A stretch of DNA of 64,000 nucleotides from Bacteroidales bacterium (GTDB taxonomy: Bacteria; Bacteroidota; Bacteroidia; Bacteroidales; VadinHA17): positions 62,001-126,000 of the forward strand of contig JADKBK010000038.1 of the NCBI GenBank assembly GCA_016715075.1. Reading direction: 5' to 3'. A program made the translations under genes and the position numbers. Shown piece after piece: positions 25,702-33,966 of this stretch (the stretch's first letter is position 1; each line of letters begins with the position of its first letter). The notes under the pieces are model-generated. The model searched no databases. It was given only the letters and a program-made list of their open reading frames with translations, and was not told the DNA's origin.

Positions 25702-26346
25702 CTACCTGAAAAGCCAAAGTGAGATTGAGATGAAAGCAAAAGATATTGGAATAACTATTGAATAGATGAGTGCAACAACTTTGACTACCGGAGTCCAGAT
25801 CCTGTGATTAAGTCCCAGAGTCTGAAAGGCCGATGAAAAAGCATGGAACAGATGAAATCCGAGAAGGGCAAAACAGGTAAGATATATATAATTGTACAGG
25901 GGGATTTTGAAAAGATTATGAGCTACTGAATAAAAATCTTCAGGATTTCCTTTGACTAGTCCCAGCTTGATAAAATAGAAATTAAATAAATGTAGTATAA
26001 GGAAGATCATAATTGATGCTCCCGTCCAGATCATGAACTTTGAGAAGAATGAAGTCTCTGTCTTACTCCCGCTGACGTACCCCACAGGTCTTGCAAACCA
26101 GTTCTGGATCTGAAGCATAATGCCCCATGTAATATGCACCAGGATCGTGGCAAAAAGAACAATTTCCATGATCTTCACCAGAGGAAATGTGGCCATGAAG
26201 TGCGCTGCACTGTTAAACTGAGCAGGATTGTCACTAAGTAATAAAAGGTTGATGATCAGGTGAACCGGAAGGAAAGTGAGAAGGAAGATACCGGCCAGCG
26301 CCATCACAAATTTCTTGGAGATTGAGGAAAACAAAATTTTACTCAT
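25702..26346 (-). CDS. sdhC: Succinate dehydrogenase/fumarate reductase cytochrome b subunit
   Basis: A 214-residue integral membrane anchor with five hydrophobic segments and histidines that fit di-heme b ligation (LPVHLIINLLL, LVHITWGIM, LILHLFNFYF, GFHLFHAFSS). This single-anchor form characterises B-type succinate:quinone oxidoreductases. It is first in the operon sdhC-sdhA-sdhB. Five segments and 214 residues match the family in Bacteroidota. Confidence 0.92.
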   Translation of the reverse strand: MSKILFSSISKKFVMALAGIFLLTFLPVHLIINLLLLSDNPAQFNSAAHFMATFPLVKIMEIVLFATILVHITWGIMLQIQNWFARPVGYVSGSKTETSFFSKFMIWTGASIMIFLILHLFNFYFIKLGLVKGNPEDFYSVAHNLFKIPLYNYIYLTCFALLGFHLFHAFSSAFQTLGLNHRIWTPVVKVVALIYSIVIPISFAFISISLWLFR

Positions 26347-26397
26347 GGGATATGAAATATTTAAAGTTTATCTGTTTCAAAAGCCGGGGAAGTTTAC

Positions 26398-26405
26398 CAA
26401 AAGTA
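26398..26405 (-). promoter_or_regulatory. Candidate -7 box of sdhCAB promoter
   Basis: On the minus strand the sequence is TACTTTTG, matching TAnnTTTG, about 52 nt upstream of the sdhC ATG. No convincing -33 TTTG was found at the usual spacing. Confidence 0.4.
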
Positions 26406-26790
26406 ATTTTTAAAGGTAAGAAATAAAATTCCACAGCTATGCTAATTATCACAAATTGCTTATTCCGCTACTGCCTTTTCAGGTATTCAATTATTGGAGA
26501 CCTTTGCAAAATTAAATAAATCATTTGATATGTATTTCTTCTATGACAGAAGGTGAGTCACCTATATTGACTCTGGAAAAGGTCGTGCAATTGTATTGCT
26601 TTATGGGTCCCTTGAGACTTCCGGGAGTGTCTGCGAATCTTGAGAAATTGCCACAGGCTGTTCAGCGCTCGAAGGGAATTGATTCGGGTCTGAGCGATGA
26701 GGGAATTATTGCTGTATTGAACGGTATGATTGCCAGACCGCCTCTTTTATTTATGAATAGCCAGTGCCTTATATTTAGAAGCCGTGCATA
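26406..26790. other. Gene-poor spacer between S41 protease and sdhC
   Basis: About 385 nt with no recognised gene. Near 26498 the words GGAGACCTTTGCAAAATTAA resemble the ends of insertion sequences common in Bacteroidota, which may mark an old insertion. A 97-codon plus-strand frame (26525-26818) crosses into the 3' end of the protease gene; its translation (SPILTLEKVVQLYCF, GVSANLEKLPQAVQ) matches no family I know. It could be a decayed fragment or chance. No hairpin terminator was evident. Confidence 0.4.
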
Positions 26791-28389
26791 CTATTTCTTC
26801 AGAAAATCTATCGCGTAGAGTAGCGTGGTATCAATTTTTTCCCAGATAGGATAGAAGCCTTTGTTATCAAGCATGTTACGGGCTATGTAGGCTTTTATCT
26901 GCGTGTTTATAATTTCACCGGAAGTCTTTAAACCCTCACGATCCATTTTAATATTACCGGCTGATGCGTACTGCACAAACTGGTTCGTCAGAGGCTGGGT
27001 GTCAAGATATTTTTCCAGCTCCCTTGCAGCAGTGAATTTCTTTAGTACCTCCCTGTTATTTTCGGTATATTTAAGAGCGAACCTGTAGATAAGTGATCTT
27101 GTTTTAACGAAATAGGGTGATACACCGGAGGTATCGACAGGAACAAAATTATCGGGCATTATCCCACCACCGCCGTATACAATCCGACCGCCCGGAGTGG
27201 TGAATTTCAGTGAGTCTGAAAAGTGAATGCTGTCTGGCACCTCAAATTCACCCCTTTGATATCTCTCAGTGAGATCATCAAAGTACTCATCGAAACCATG
27301 TGTATACGGTTTTTGAATTGACCGGCCAGTCGGGGTATAATAACGAGCAATTGTAAGTCTGAGACCTGATCCGTCAGCAAAGGAGATAGGCTCCTGTACC
27401 AGGCCTTTCCCGAATGAACGGCGTCCGATTATTGTGCCGCGGTCATTGTCCTGGATGGCTCCGGCAAGTATTTCACTTGCAGAAGCACTCCATTCATCAA
27501 TAAGGACAACAAGATTACCGGTTTCGAATTCTCCTTTACCGGTGGCTCTTGCCTCATTTCTTGGTTGGGCACGCCCTTTGGTATAAACAATAAGCTCGTC
27601 TTCCTTGAGGAACTGATTAGCGATCTGAATTGCTGCTTCCATTATGCCGCCTGAATTGCCCCTCAGGTCAACAATAAGACTGGTCATACCTTGTTCCTTA
27701 AGGTCCCTTAACCCCTTCATGAACTCTTCAAAAGTTGTCATGGCAAAATTATTGATCTTGATATACCCTGTATTATCATTAACCATATAGCTCACGTCAA
27801 TGCTGTAGATAGGTATTTTATCACGGATAATATCAAAGGGAAGCAGCTCTTTCTCACCGTTTCTTAAGATTTTTATCTTAACAACGGTTCCCTTCGGACC
27901 CTTTAGCATCCCCATTACCTGTTCATCACTGATATGTTTGCCGGCAACCAGGGAATCATTTACATACAGTATCTTATCACCCGGAAGCAGACCCATCTTT
28001 TCGGAAGGACCACCTGGTATAGTGCTTATTACCAGAATTGTATCGGTAACCATATTAAATGAGATTCCAATTCCTTCAAAGTTCCCCTGCAAGGGCTCAT
28101 TGGCACGCGCAAGGTCTTTGGCAGGAATATATACCGAGTGAGGATCCAGTTTTTTCAGAACGGCAGGAATTGCAGCTTCAACGAGGTCATCACGATTTAC
28201 AGAATCTACATAGTTGGATTCAATTATGTTCAGAATACTGTTCAGCTTATCATTTCTTGATCTGATATTTGAGTGTTGCGGCAGATCATCTCCTGCAGGA
28301 AGGAATTTCCCGATCAGGATTCCGATTGCAAGCGCAACAGCCAGCAATACAGGCAGAAGAATACTTTTTTTGTTGTTATTGTAGTTCAT
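26791..28389 (-). CDS. S41-family C-terminal processing peptidase
   Basis: A periplasmic Ctp/Tsp-type serine protease of 532 residues from the ATG at 28389 (MNYNNNKKSILLPVLLAVAL, an N-terminal anchor or signal). A PDZ domain occupies about residues 90-175 (GNFEGIGISFNMVTD, MGLLPGDKILYVND). The catalytic domain follows with DLRGNSGGIMEAA, the nucleophile serine in DEWSASASEILAGAIQD, and the general-base lysine in GRRSFGKGLVQE. It degrades or trims exported proteins from the C-terminus. Its start overlaps the dCMP deaminase gene by 14 nt. Confidence 0.92.
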   Translation of the reverse strand: MNYNNNKKSILLPVLLAVALAIGILIGKFLPAGDDLPQHSNIRSRNDKLNSILNIIESNYVDSVNRDDLVEAAIPAVLKKLDPHSVYIPAKDLARANEPLQGNFEGIGISFNMVTDTILVISTIPGGPSEKMGLLPGDKILYVNDSLVAGKHISDEQVMGMLKGPKGTVVKIKILRNGEKELLPFDIIRDKIPIYSIDVSYMVNDNTGYIKINNFAMTTFEEFMKGLRDLKEQGMTSLIVDLRGNSGGIMEAAIQIANQFLKEDELIVYTKGRAQPRNEARATGKGEFETGNLVVLIDEWSASASEILAGAIQDNDRGTIIGRRSFGKGLVQEPISFADGSGLRLTIARYYTPTGRSIQKPYTHGFDEYFDDLTERYQRGEFEVPDSIHFSDSLKFTTPGGRIVYGGGGIMPDNFVPVDTSGVSPYFVKTRSLIYRFALKYTENNREVLKKFTAARELEKYLDTQPLTNQFVQYASAGNIKMDREGLKTSGEIINTQIKAYIARNMLDNKGFYPIWEKIDTTLLYAIDFLKK

Positions 28390-28846
28390 AAATATCTGTT
28401 TCCGGGTCAATAAATACCAGTTCAATTTCTGCACGTCTAAGCAGGTCCAGTCCGTCTGTATTGTGGTAGCGGTTACAGTACACTACTCTTTTGATGCCTG
28501 ACTGGATTATTAATTTAGCACACTCCATGCATGGCGATGTTGTGACATAAAGTGTGGAGTTTTCACTTGAGTTATTTGACTTTGCAACCTTGGTTATGGC
28601 GTTGGCTTCAGCATGGAGAACATATGCTTTTGTAACATTATTCTCATCCTCGCAAATATTCTCGAAACCTGAAGGGGTTCCATTGTAGCCATCCGAAATG
28701 ATCATTTTTCCCTGTACGATCAGCGCGCCAACCTGTCGCCTTTTACAATATGAATTCTGAGCCCAGATAAGGGCCATCTCAAGATAACGCTTGTCGAAAA
28801 TTTTCTGCTTTTCACCGTAGGGTCTCAGATCCTTATTGCCAGACAT
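28376..28846 (-). CDS. comEB: dCMP deaminase / ComEB-like zinc deaminase
   Basis: A 156-residue cytidine/deoxycytidylate deaminase-fold enzyme. The zinc site is clear: HAEANAI (His ligand and catalytic Glu) and SPCMECAKLI (two Cys ligands). Further blocks are QVGALIVQGKMIISDGYNG and VVYCNRYHNTDGLDLL. It likely converts dCMP to dUMP for dTMP synthesis. Although named comEB after the Bacillus gene, competence is not implied. It overlaps the S41 protease gene downstream. Confidence 0.9.
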   Translation of the reverse strand: MSGNKDLRPYGEKQKIFDKRYLEMALIWAQNSYCKRRQVGALIVQGKMIISDGYNGTPSGFENICEDENNVTKAYVLHAEANAITKVAKSNNSSENSTLYVTTSPCMECAKLIIQSGIKRVVYCNRYHNTDGLDLLRRAEIELVFIDPETDIYELQ

Positions 28847-29023
28847 TATTTAAATATCCCGATTAATTTTGATTTAATTTAGGTTCAAAGTTAAATAATT
28901 AATAATTGTTTTGCTAATCTCATTTCAATTACCGGATTTAATTGACTGAATATCAAGAATTCAATTTAATATGCTATTTTGAAAATCTGATGACGAGTTG
29001 ATATTTATTAAAGCAGAATTGCC

Positions 29024-29031
29024 TATATTTG
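29024..29031 (+). promoter_or_regulatory. Candidate -7 box for DUF2231/rubrerythrin genes
   Basis: TATATTTG, a perfect TAnnTTTG, 65 nt before the DUF2231 start. A TTG lies about 23 nt upstream, slightly wider than usual. It lies in the 250-nt divergent spacer with comEB, which is otherwise AT-rich and featureless. Confidence 0.4.
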
Positions 29032-29096
29032 AATAAATGAATGTTTTGTAGCACCTGTTTGACGTTTGAATTTTACTAATTTATTTGTTGTTTATC

Positions 29097-29528
29097 ATGT
29101 TTGACACAGCACATTTACATCCGATGATAGTGCACTTCCCTGTTGCACTTATTACTGTTGGTTTTATGGCCGAAGTTGTTTCCCTCTTCTTTAAGAGTGA
29201 GAAATGCCTTTCGAAGACTGGTTTTTATCTTTTGATTCTTGGAACATTGTCAGCAATTGCTGCATGGTCAACAGGACAATTATTCACAAATGAACCAACT
29301 CAGGGTGCAATAGTAGAAATATTTGAAAAACATGAAACCGGGGCATTGATAACAATGCTGCTGATGATTCTTGGTTCAATCCTCAGGGTCTATCTTGTTA
29401 TTAAGAAGAAGGAAGAGACTACAATGAAATGGGTCGCATTTGGCATTTATTGCCTGGCTTTTGCAGCTGTGACCTTCACCGGTTTTATGGGTGGAACAAT
29501 GGTCTATAACTTCATGATGGCACTCTGA
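29097..29528 (+). CDS. DUF2231 four-helix membrane protein
   Basis: A 143-residue inner-membrane protein from the ATG at 29097 (MFDTAHLHPMIVHFPVALIT). The HLHPMIVHFPVAL motif with two histidines is the DUF2231 signature, followed by three further hydrophobic segments and GQLFTNEPTQGAIVEIFEKHE. Histidines in this family may bind heme or metal, but function is unproven. It precedes an exported rubrerythrin by about 60 nt, which suggests a joint redox-related role. Confidence 0.82.
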   Translation: MFDTAHLHPMIVHFPVALITVGFMAEVVSLFFKSEKCLSKTGFYLLILGTLSAIAAWSTGQLFTNEPTQGAIVEIFEKHETGALITMLLMILGSILRVYLVIKKKEETTMKWVAFGIYCLAFAAVTFTGFMGGTMVYNFMMAL

Positions 29529-29589
29529 TTCCCCTGGCCGTATTTACTAACCATCCCAGATAATAACTTTAAATCTAAAACTAACAGTT

Positions 29590-30207
29590 ATGAAAACAAT
29601 TGCAAGATTTATTATGCTGACATTTGCTGCCGGTGTTATGTTCGGTTGTGCCCAAAAGCCGGTTAAATCAATTGAAAACCTCAAAGCTGCCTACAACGGC
29701 GAGTCAACAGCAAGTGCGAAGTATGCTGCTTTTGCAGAAAAGGCCAAAGCAGAGGGTTTTGATACGGTAGCAGTTATGTTCCTGGCAACTTCAAAAGCTG
29801 AGGCTATTCATGCAGCCAACCATCTTAAGGTGCTTGAAAAACTGGGTGAGAAAGTTGAAGGACCTGAGATCGGGGCTTTTGTTGTTTTATCCACTGCAGA
29901 GAATTTAGATGACGCTATGAAAGGAGAAACCTATGAGGTGGAAACAATGTATCCCGGATTTATTGCAGCTGCAGAGTCGGAGAAAGTCAAAGATGCGGTA
30001 AAATCTTTTTCATGGGCTGTTGACACTGAAAAGAAACATCAGGCTTTCTATAAAAAAGCGCTGGATGCACTCAATAGCGGAGGTGAAAGCGGACTGCCTC
30101 TCAACTGGCTGGTTTGCCCCGTATGCGGTAATACATATGATCTTGGATCAGTTACTACTGCCTGCGATTTCTGCATGACAAACAAGGAGAAATTTATTGC
30201 CTTCTGA
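29590..30207 (+). CDS. Exported rubrerythrin (lipoprotein)
   Basis: A 205-residue protein with a lipoprotein signal whose cysteine lies in VMFGCAQK at residue 20. The mature part is a rubrerythrin: a di-iron four-helix domain (LKAAYNGESTASAKYAAFAE, SKAEAIHAANHLKVLE, AAESEKVKDAVKSF, DTEKKHQAFYKKAL) and a C-terminal rubredoxin-like knuckle with CPVCGN and CDFC. Rubrerythrins reduce hydrogen peroxide and are normally cytosolic; a lipid-anchored form implies a periplasmic electron donor. It is probably co-transcribed with the DUF2231 gene. Confidence 0.9.
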   Translation: MKTIARFIMLTFAAGVMFGCAQKPVKSIENLKAAYNGESTASAKYAAFAEKAKAEGFDTVAVMFLATSKAEAIHAANHLKVLEKLGEKVEGPEIGAFVVLSTAENLDDAMKGETYEVETMYPGFIAAAESEKVKDAVKSFSWAVDTEKKHQAFYKKALDALNSGGESGLPLNWLVCPVCGNTYDLGSVTTACDFCMTNKEKFIAF

Positions 30208-30253
30208 GCCGACCTGCACATTCCATTATGTTCTTCAAATAAAGCCTGACAAC

Positions 30254-30286
30254 AATGGGGGCGAGGATTTTTCCAGTCCCCCCATT
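30254..30286 (+). terminator. Hairpin terminator after rubrerythrin
   Basis: AATGGGGG (30254-30261) pairs with CCCCCATT (30279-30286) across a 17-nt loop, followed by ATTAATTTT. The T-tract is weak but the placement 47 nt after the rubrerythrin stop suits transcript termination. Confidence 0.55.
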
Positions 30287-30397
30287 ATTAATTTTCGGAC
30301 TATTAAAGCAGGTGGTGAAATTGATTTTACCACTATTTTTTATCTGATTGGTTAATAACATTTTAACTTTTCAACAAAATTTAATTATTCCCTGCAT

Positions 30398-30405
30398 TAA
30401 CTTTG
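30398..30405 (+). promoter_or_regulatory. Candidate -7 box of the FISUMP gene
   Basis: TAACTTTG, a TAnnTTTG match, 31 nt before the start codon of the FISUMP-domain gene. The upstream -33 region is A/T-rich with no clear TTTG. Confidence 0.4.
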
Positions 30406-30435
30406 TGCCCTGATATTTAACCAAAGGACTCAGGG

Positions 30436-31011
30436 ATGAAGAAAATTATATTGTTATTAACCTCCGTTCTGACCTCTGCATGCCTGTCGGGTCAGGGTAA
30501 ATTGATTGATGTAAGGGATGGCAATACGTACAGTACGATAACAATTCAGGGTGTAACCTGGATGGCTGAAAATCTTAAGTTCAAACCAAATACAGGAGCA
30601 TATTTCTTTGATCATAACTCTGACAACCTGCCATGTTATGGTTTTTTGTATGAATGGAAAACCGCCCTGAACGTTTGCCCTTCAGGATGGCATCTGCCCT
30701 CCGGATCAGAATTTCAGACTCTTGCCAACCATTTTGAACATGGTGACACATGGAAAAAATTGCCCTCAGATCCCACTTCCTTTGCAATTCAGCTGGGAGG
30801 TATGCAGGATTATGAAGGAACATTTTCTGAAATGGACGAGAGCGCCTATTACTGGACCTCAACCGAATACGATAATATAAATGCAGAATATTTCAGCTAC
30901 CTGATGATCAGTAATAAACCTGTTATTGACATATCCAGAAAGGAGGATATTCCGGAAATTCCCGGAACTGAAAAATCCAACAAGTATTCTGTTCGCTGTA
31001 TCAGAAATTAA
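30436..31011 (+). CDS. Exported FISUMP-domain protein
   Basis: A 191-residue secreted protein with a signal peptide (MKKIILLLTSVLTSACLSGQ; the cysteine at residue 16 could be lipidated). The remainder is one FISUMP (Fibrobacter succinogenes major paralogous) domain: IDVRDGNTYSTITIQGVTWM, CPSGWHLPSGSEFQTL, YYWTSTEYD and the final SVRCIRN. The fold is related to C-type-lectin-like domains and occurs in surface proteins of Bacteroidota and Fibrobacteres. Binding target unknown. It lies alone, upstream of the arsenic island. Confidence 0.87.
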   Translation: MKKIILLLTSVLTSACLSGQGKLIDVRDGNTYSTITIQGVTWMAENLKFKPNTGAYFFDHNSDNLPCYGFLYEWKTALNVCPSGWHLPSGSEFQTLANHFEHGDTWKKLPSDPTSFAIQLGGMQDYEGTFSEMDESAYYWTSTEYDNINAEYFSYLMISNKPVIDISRKEDIPEIPGTEKSNKYSVRCIRN

Positions 31012-31098
31012 TGATGACAGCTAATTGGCATCCCATTTGTCTTTTCTGAGATATTTTTAATTTTTAAGGCATTTCTTACGCCGGTTCAGATTATTTAA

Positions 31099-31124
31099 TA
31101 TCTTTGTTTCGTAATTAGACGAAA
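31099..31124 (+). promoter_or_regulatory. arsR promoter with ArsR-type operator
   Basis: The -7 box TATCTTTG (31099-31106) is immediately followed by the perfect inverted repeat TTTCGT-AATTAG-ACGAAA (31107-31124), 12 nt before the arsR ATG. A dimeric repressor there would cover the transcription start. The same arms recur at 32901-32920, making an ArsR operator the simplest reading. Confidence 0.75.
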
Positions 31125-31135
31125 TACTAAATGAA

Positions 31136-31447
31136 ATGAATGTGCAGGAGAAGGTATTCACAGATCAACAGGAAAAGATGGCCAGGTATTCAAAGGCCCT
31201 TGGTCATCCTGTCAGAGTATTTATTATGGATTTCCTGTTGAAGAATGCAGATAAATGCTGTTATAGTGGTGATATGGCTGAGGAGCTGCCTATTGCCAGA
31301 TCAACTCTTTCCCAGCATCTGAGCGAACTAAAAGCCGCCGGACTAATTCAGGGTGAAATAAACCCTCCGTATATTAAATATTGTATTAACAAGGCCGGAT
31401 GGGCAGAAGCCAAAGAGTTACTTGACACTTTTTTTTATAGAAAATAG
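31136..31447 (+). CDS. arsR: ArsR-family arsenic-responsive repressor
   Basis: A 103-residue winged-helix regulator. KALGHPVRVFIMDFLLKN opens the helix-turn-helix domain, a vicinal cysteine pair lies in ADKCCYSGDMAEEL, the recognition helix is ARSTLSQHLSELKAAG and the wing IQGEINPPYIKYC. Cysteine pairs in this region bind As(III) in related repressors and release DNA. It leads the resistance genes and has an operator overlapping its own promoter, so autorepression is expected. Metal specificity is inferred from the arsC, arsM and ACR3 genes downstream. Confidence 0.92.
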   Translation: MNVQEKVFTDQQEKMARYSKALGHPVRVFIMDFLLKNADKCCYSGDMAEELPIARSTLSQHLSELKAAGLIQGEINPPYIKYCINKAGWAEAKELLDTFFYRK

Positions 31448-31461
31448 GAAATCTTTATACA

Positions 31462-31695
31462 ATGGAAATTAAAATTTTAGGAACCGGCTGTTCAAAATGT
31501 AAAACACTTGAAGAACGCACCAGAAAAGTTATAAAAGATGCCGGGATAGTTGCAAGTATTGAAAAGGTTGAGGACATAGTTGAAATAATGAAATTCAACA
31601 TCATGTCGACACCTGCACTTGTTGTAGACGGAAAAGTTGTCGCAAAAGGGAGAATTCCATCCGCAGAGGAGATAAAAGAATTTCTGACCAGATAA
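31462..31695 (+). CDS. Small thioredoxin-like redox protein
   Basis: A 77-residue thioredoxin-fold protein (MEIKILGTGCSKCKTLEERT) with a CxxC active site at residues 10-13 and a cis-proline region STPALVVDGKVV. It belongs to the redox-active disulfide protein 2 / TM0996 group. It is 14 nt after arsR and precedes the arsF-like gene. In described arsEFG sets a small redox partner accompanies ArsF and ArsG, so this may be the ArsE counterpart, but I assign only the family. Confidence 0.85.
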   Translation: MEIKILGTGCSKCKTLEERTRKVIKDAGIVASIEKVEDIVEIMKFNIMSTPALVVDGKVVAKGRIPSAEEIKEFLTR

Positions 31696-31706
31696 ATTTA
31701 AACACT

Positions 31707-32129
31707 ATGAGAAAATTATTTTTAATAAGTTTAGCATTGATCTCATTTGCTTCAATATCCTGCAATGCCCAGACAGATCTGAAATCTGCATCTGCAGTTA
31801 CTAATAACAACGATATTGAGGTTTACTATTTTCATATGACAATGCGATGTGTTACCTGCAAAACAGTTGAGGCAGAAGCCAGAAAGAACGTAGAAATGCT
31901 CTATTCTGAACAGGTAAAATCAGGCAGGATAAGCTTTACTGCTTTAAATCTGGAAGAGGCAACCGGTAAATCCATTGGTGAAAAATTAGGCATTAACAGC
32001 CAGACACTACTGATTGTAAAGGGTGATCAGAAGATAAATATTACAAATGAGGGTTTTCTCTATGCCGTCTCTCAGCCTCAGAAATTTACTGAGATTATGA
32101 AATCAAAAATTGATCCGCTTATACAGTAG
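31707..32129 (+). CDS. arsF: ArsF-family exported redox protein
   Basis: A 140-residue exported protein; the signal peptide ends in a likely lipobox (SFASISC, cysteine 19). The mature part has a thioredoxin-like fold with a CxxC in MTMRCVTCKTVEAEAR. It resembles proteins annotated as the nitrophenyl-compound nitroreductase subunit ArsF family, associated with handling of nitroaromatic arsenicals. It sits 11 nt after the thioredoxin-like gene and before the ArsG-like membrane protein. Direct enzymatic role here is inferred. Confidence 0.75.
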   Translation: MRKLFLISLALISFASISCNAQTDLKSASAVTNNNDIEVYYFHMTMRCVTCKTVEAEARKNVEMLYSEQVKSGRISFTALNLEEATGKSIGEKLGINSQTLLIVKGDQKINITNEGFLYAVSQPQKFTEIMKSKIDPLIQ

Positions 32130-32186
32130 TTTTTTTGGGTTCAGAAAAGCTATTCTTTTTGTGAAACATTAGCTTAGGTCATTCCA

Positions 32187-32885
32187 ATGGATTTTCTTAC
32201 AAATCTTCTCGGGAATAGTTCCATGCCATGGGTTACAGCCTTATTACTTGGACTGATGACAGCTATAAGTCCCTGTCCCCTGGCTGCAAACATCACTGCA
32301 ATCGGGTTTATAGGCAGGGATCTGGAGAACCGCAACAGAGTTTTTTTCAATGGATTGTTTTACACACTTGGAAGGGCAATTTCATATACAGCAATTCCGC
32401 TTCTTATTTATTTAGGTGCTGATCAGTTTAAATTCTCGGGATTCTTCCAGCGGTATGGTGAGAAGATACTGGGACCGCTCTTATTGCTTACCGGATTACT
32501 GTTGCTTGATCTCATCCGGATTAATTTTCCGGGGGTAGGAAGACTCTCAGAGAAGCTGGAAAAGAGAAAGTCGTGGCGATTCATTGATGCACTATTGCTG
32601 GGTATAGTTTTTGCTCTTGCATTTTGCCCCTACAGCGGAGTACTGTTCTTCGGCATGCTTGTTCCGCTCACATTATCAAGTTCATCAGGATTATTCCTTC
32701 CTGTTGTTTTTGCTGTTGCAACAGGTATTCCGGTAATCATTACAGCATGGCTTCTGGCTTATACCGTTTCTGGAATCGGAAAAGTATATAACAGGATTAA
32801 GATCTTCGAACTCTGGTTCCGAAGGGTTATTGCATTGCTCTTTATAATTGTCGGGCTATTTTACATTTTAAGGGTTTATTTATAA
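32187..32885 (+). CDS. arsG: ArsG/CcdA-like membrane protein
   Basis: A 232-residue, six-helix membrane protein of the CcdA/DsbD family. The paired membrane cysteines are in AISPCPLAANITAIGF and ALAFCPYSGVLFFGM, typical of proteins passing reducing equivalents across the membrane. The closest named group is the aromatic aminobenzylarsenical efflux permease ArsG family. Together with the two upstream thioredoxin-fold proteins it could either move thiol electrons outward to ArsF or export trivalent aromatic arsenicals. Sequence alone does not decide. Confidence 0.78.
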   Translation: MDFLTNLLGNSSMPWVTALLLGLMTAISPCPLAANITAIGFIGRDLENRNRVFFNGLFYTLGRAISYTAIPLLIYLGADQFKFSGFFQRYGEKILGPLLLLTGLLLLDLIRINFPGVGRLSEKLEKRKSWRFIDALLLGIVFALAFCPYSGVLFFGMLVPLTLSSSSGLFLPVVFAVATGIPVIITAWLLAYTVSGIGKVYNRIKIFELWFRRVIALLFIIVGLFYILRVYL

Positions 32886-32900
32886 AAAATGTGCACAGAT

Positions 32901-32920
32901 ATTTCGTGCTCAGACGAAAT
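32901..32920 (+). promoter_or_regulatory. Second ArsR-type operator, upstream of permease gene
   Basis: ATTTCGT (32901-32907), six bases GCTCAG, ACGAAAT (32914-32920): a perfect 7-bp inverted repeat with the same arms, spacer length and ...AG spacer end as the arsR site. It is 17 nt before the permease ATG. No good -7 box was seen, so it could control an internal promoter or act as a roadblock. Confidence 0.65.
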
Positions 32921-32936
32921 CTGAATTCTTTCTAAA

Positions 32937-33959
32937 ATGAAAAACATTAAAACAAACATCTGGTTACCTGTTCTGTTTTTACCTCTCTGGTACCTGATAT
33001 ATCATTACCTTCAACCCGCAACCAATTGGCTGATTGATGAGGTTTTCGGAATGAAGGAAGGGGCTCATCTTACGGAAACACTTCGTTTCTTTGTTTTTGA
33101 ATTCCCCAAGGTGATGCTGCTGCTTACACTTATCATTTTCTTTGTTGGCATTATAAGGACATATTTTACGCCTGAACGAACCAGAAAAGCACTCGAGGGG
33201 AAAAAGACCTTTACCGGCAATGTAATGGCCTCATTATTAGGGATAGTAACACCATTTTGTTCATGTTCGGCTATTCCTTTATTCCTGGGTTTTGTAGAAT
33301 CCGGCGTTCCTCTTGGAGTAACATTTTCCTTCCTTATTTCTTCCCCAATGATTAATGAAGTTGCTGTAATCCTTTTATATGGAATGTTTGGATGGAAAGT
33401 GGCTGTGATATATGTGGCAACAGGATTGGCTATAGCAATCATTGCAGGATGGGTTATCGGTTTGCTGAAACTTGAGAAATGGGTTGAGCCATGGGTCTAT
33501 GAGACACATTTGGGTAATGCAGGGGAGGAAGAAGAAACTGTAACATCCGGCAGCAGAATAAGCATGGGATACGATGCAATTAAAGATATTGTCGGCAAGG
33601 TATGGATCTATGTAGCCTTAGGGATAGCAGTGGGAGCGGGTGCACATGGTTATGTGCCGGAGGAATTTATGGCATCAGTAATGGGTAAATCCGCATGGTA
33701 TTCAGTGCCGTTATCCATTGTTATAGGGATACCGCTTTATTCCAACGCTGCAGGTATAGTCCCGATCGTCTCGGTACTTATTGAAAAAGGAGCATCATTG
33801 GGAACAGCCCTTGCCTTCATGATGGCAGTAATCGGCTTGTCGCTGCCTGAAATGATTATCCTCCGTAAAGTCCTGAAAATGCCTTTGATATTGACATTTA
33901 TCGGAATAGTAGGTGGAGGAATAATGATTGTGGGCTTTTTGTTCAATTTTATATTTTGA
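32937..33959 (+). CDS. CxC-motif permease (DUF318/ArsP-like)
   Basis: A 340-residue membrane protein with about eight hydrophobic segments in two halves. The signature VTPFCSCSAIPLFLGFVESG carries the CxC pair typical of the DUF318 permeases, which include the trivalent organoarsenical exporter ArsP. SSPMINEVAVILLYGMFGWK and a second-half IPLYSNAAGIVPIVSVL follow. Given the arsM methyltransferase downstream, efflux of methylated or aromatic As(III) is plausible, though other DUF318 proteins may have other substrates. Confidence 0.83.
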   Translation: MKNIKTNIWLPVLFLPLWYLIYHYLQPATNWLIDEVFGMKEGAHLTETLRFFVFEFPKVMLLLTLIIFFVGIIRTYFTPERTRKALEGKKTFTGNVMASLLGIVTPFCSCSAIPLFLGFVESGVPLGVTFSFLISSPMINEVAVILLYGMFGWKVAVIYVATGLAIAIIAGWVIGLLKLEKWVEPWVYETHLGNAGEEEETVTSGSRISMGYDAIKDIVGKVWIYVALGIAVGAGAHGYVPEEFMASVMGKSAWYSVPLSIVIGIPLYSNAAGIVPIVSVLIEKGASLGTALAFMMAVIGLSLPEMIILRKVLKMPLILTFIGIVGGGIMIVGFLFNFIF

Positions 33960-33966
33960 GGGAAAT

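Noticed and set aside
26525..26818. 97-codon plus-strand frame as a real gene
   Set aside because: No recognisable domain, no promoter or good start context, and its end overlaps the 3' end of the protease gene; kept only as part of a spacer entry.
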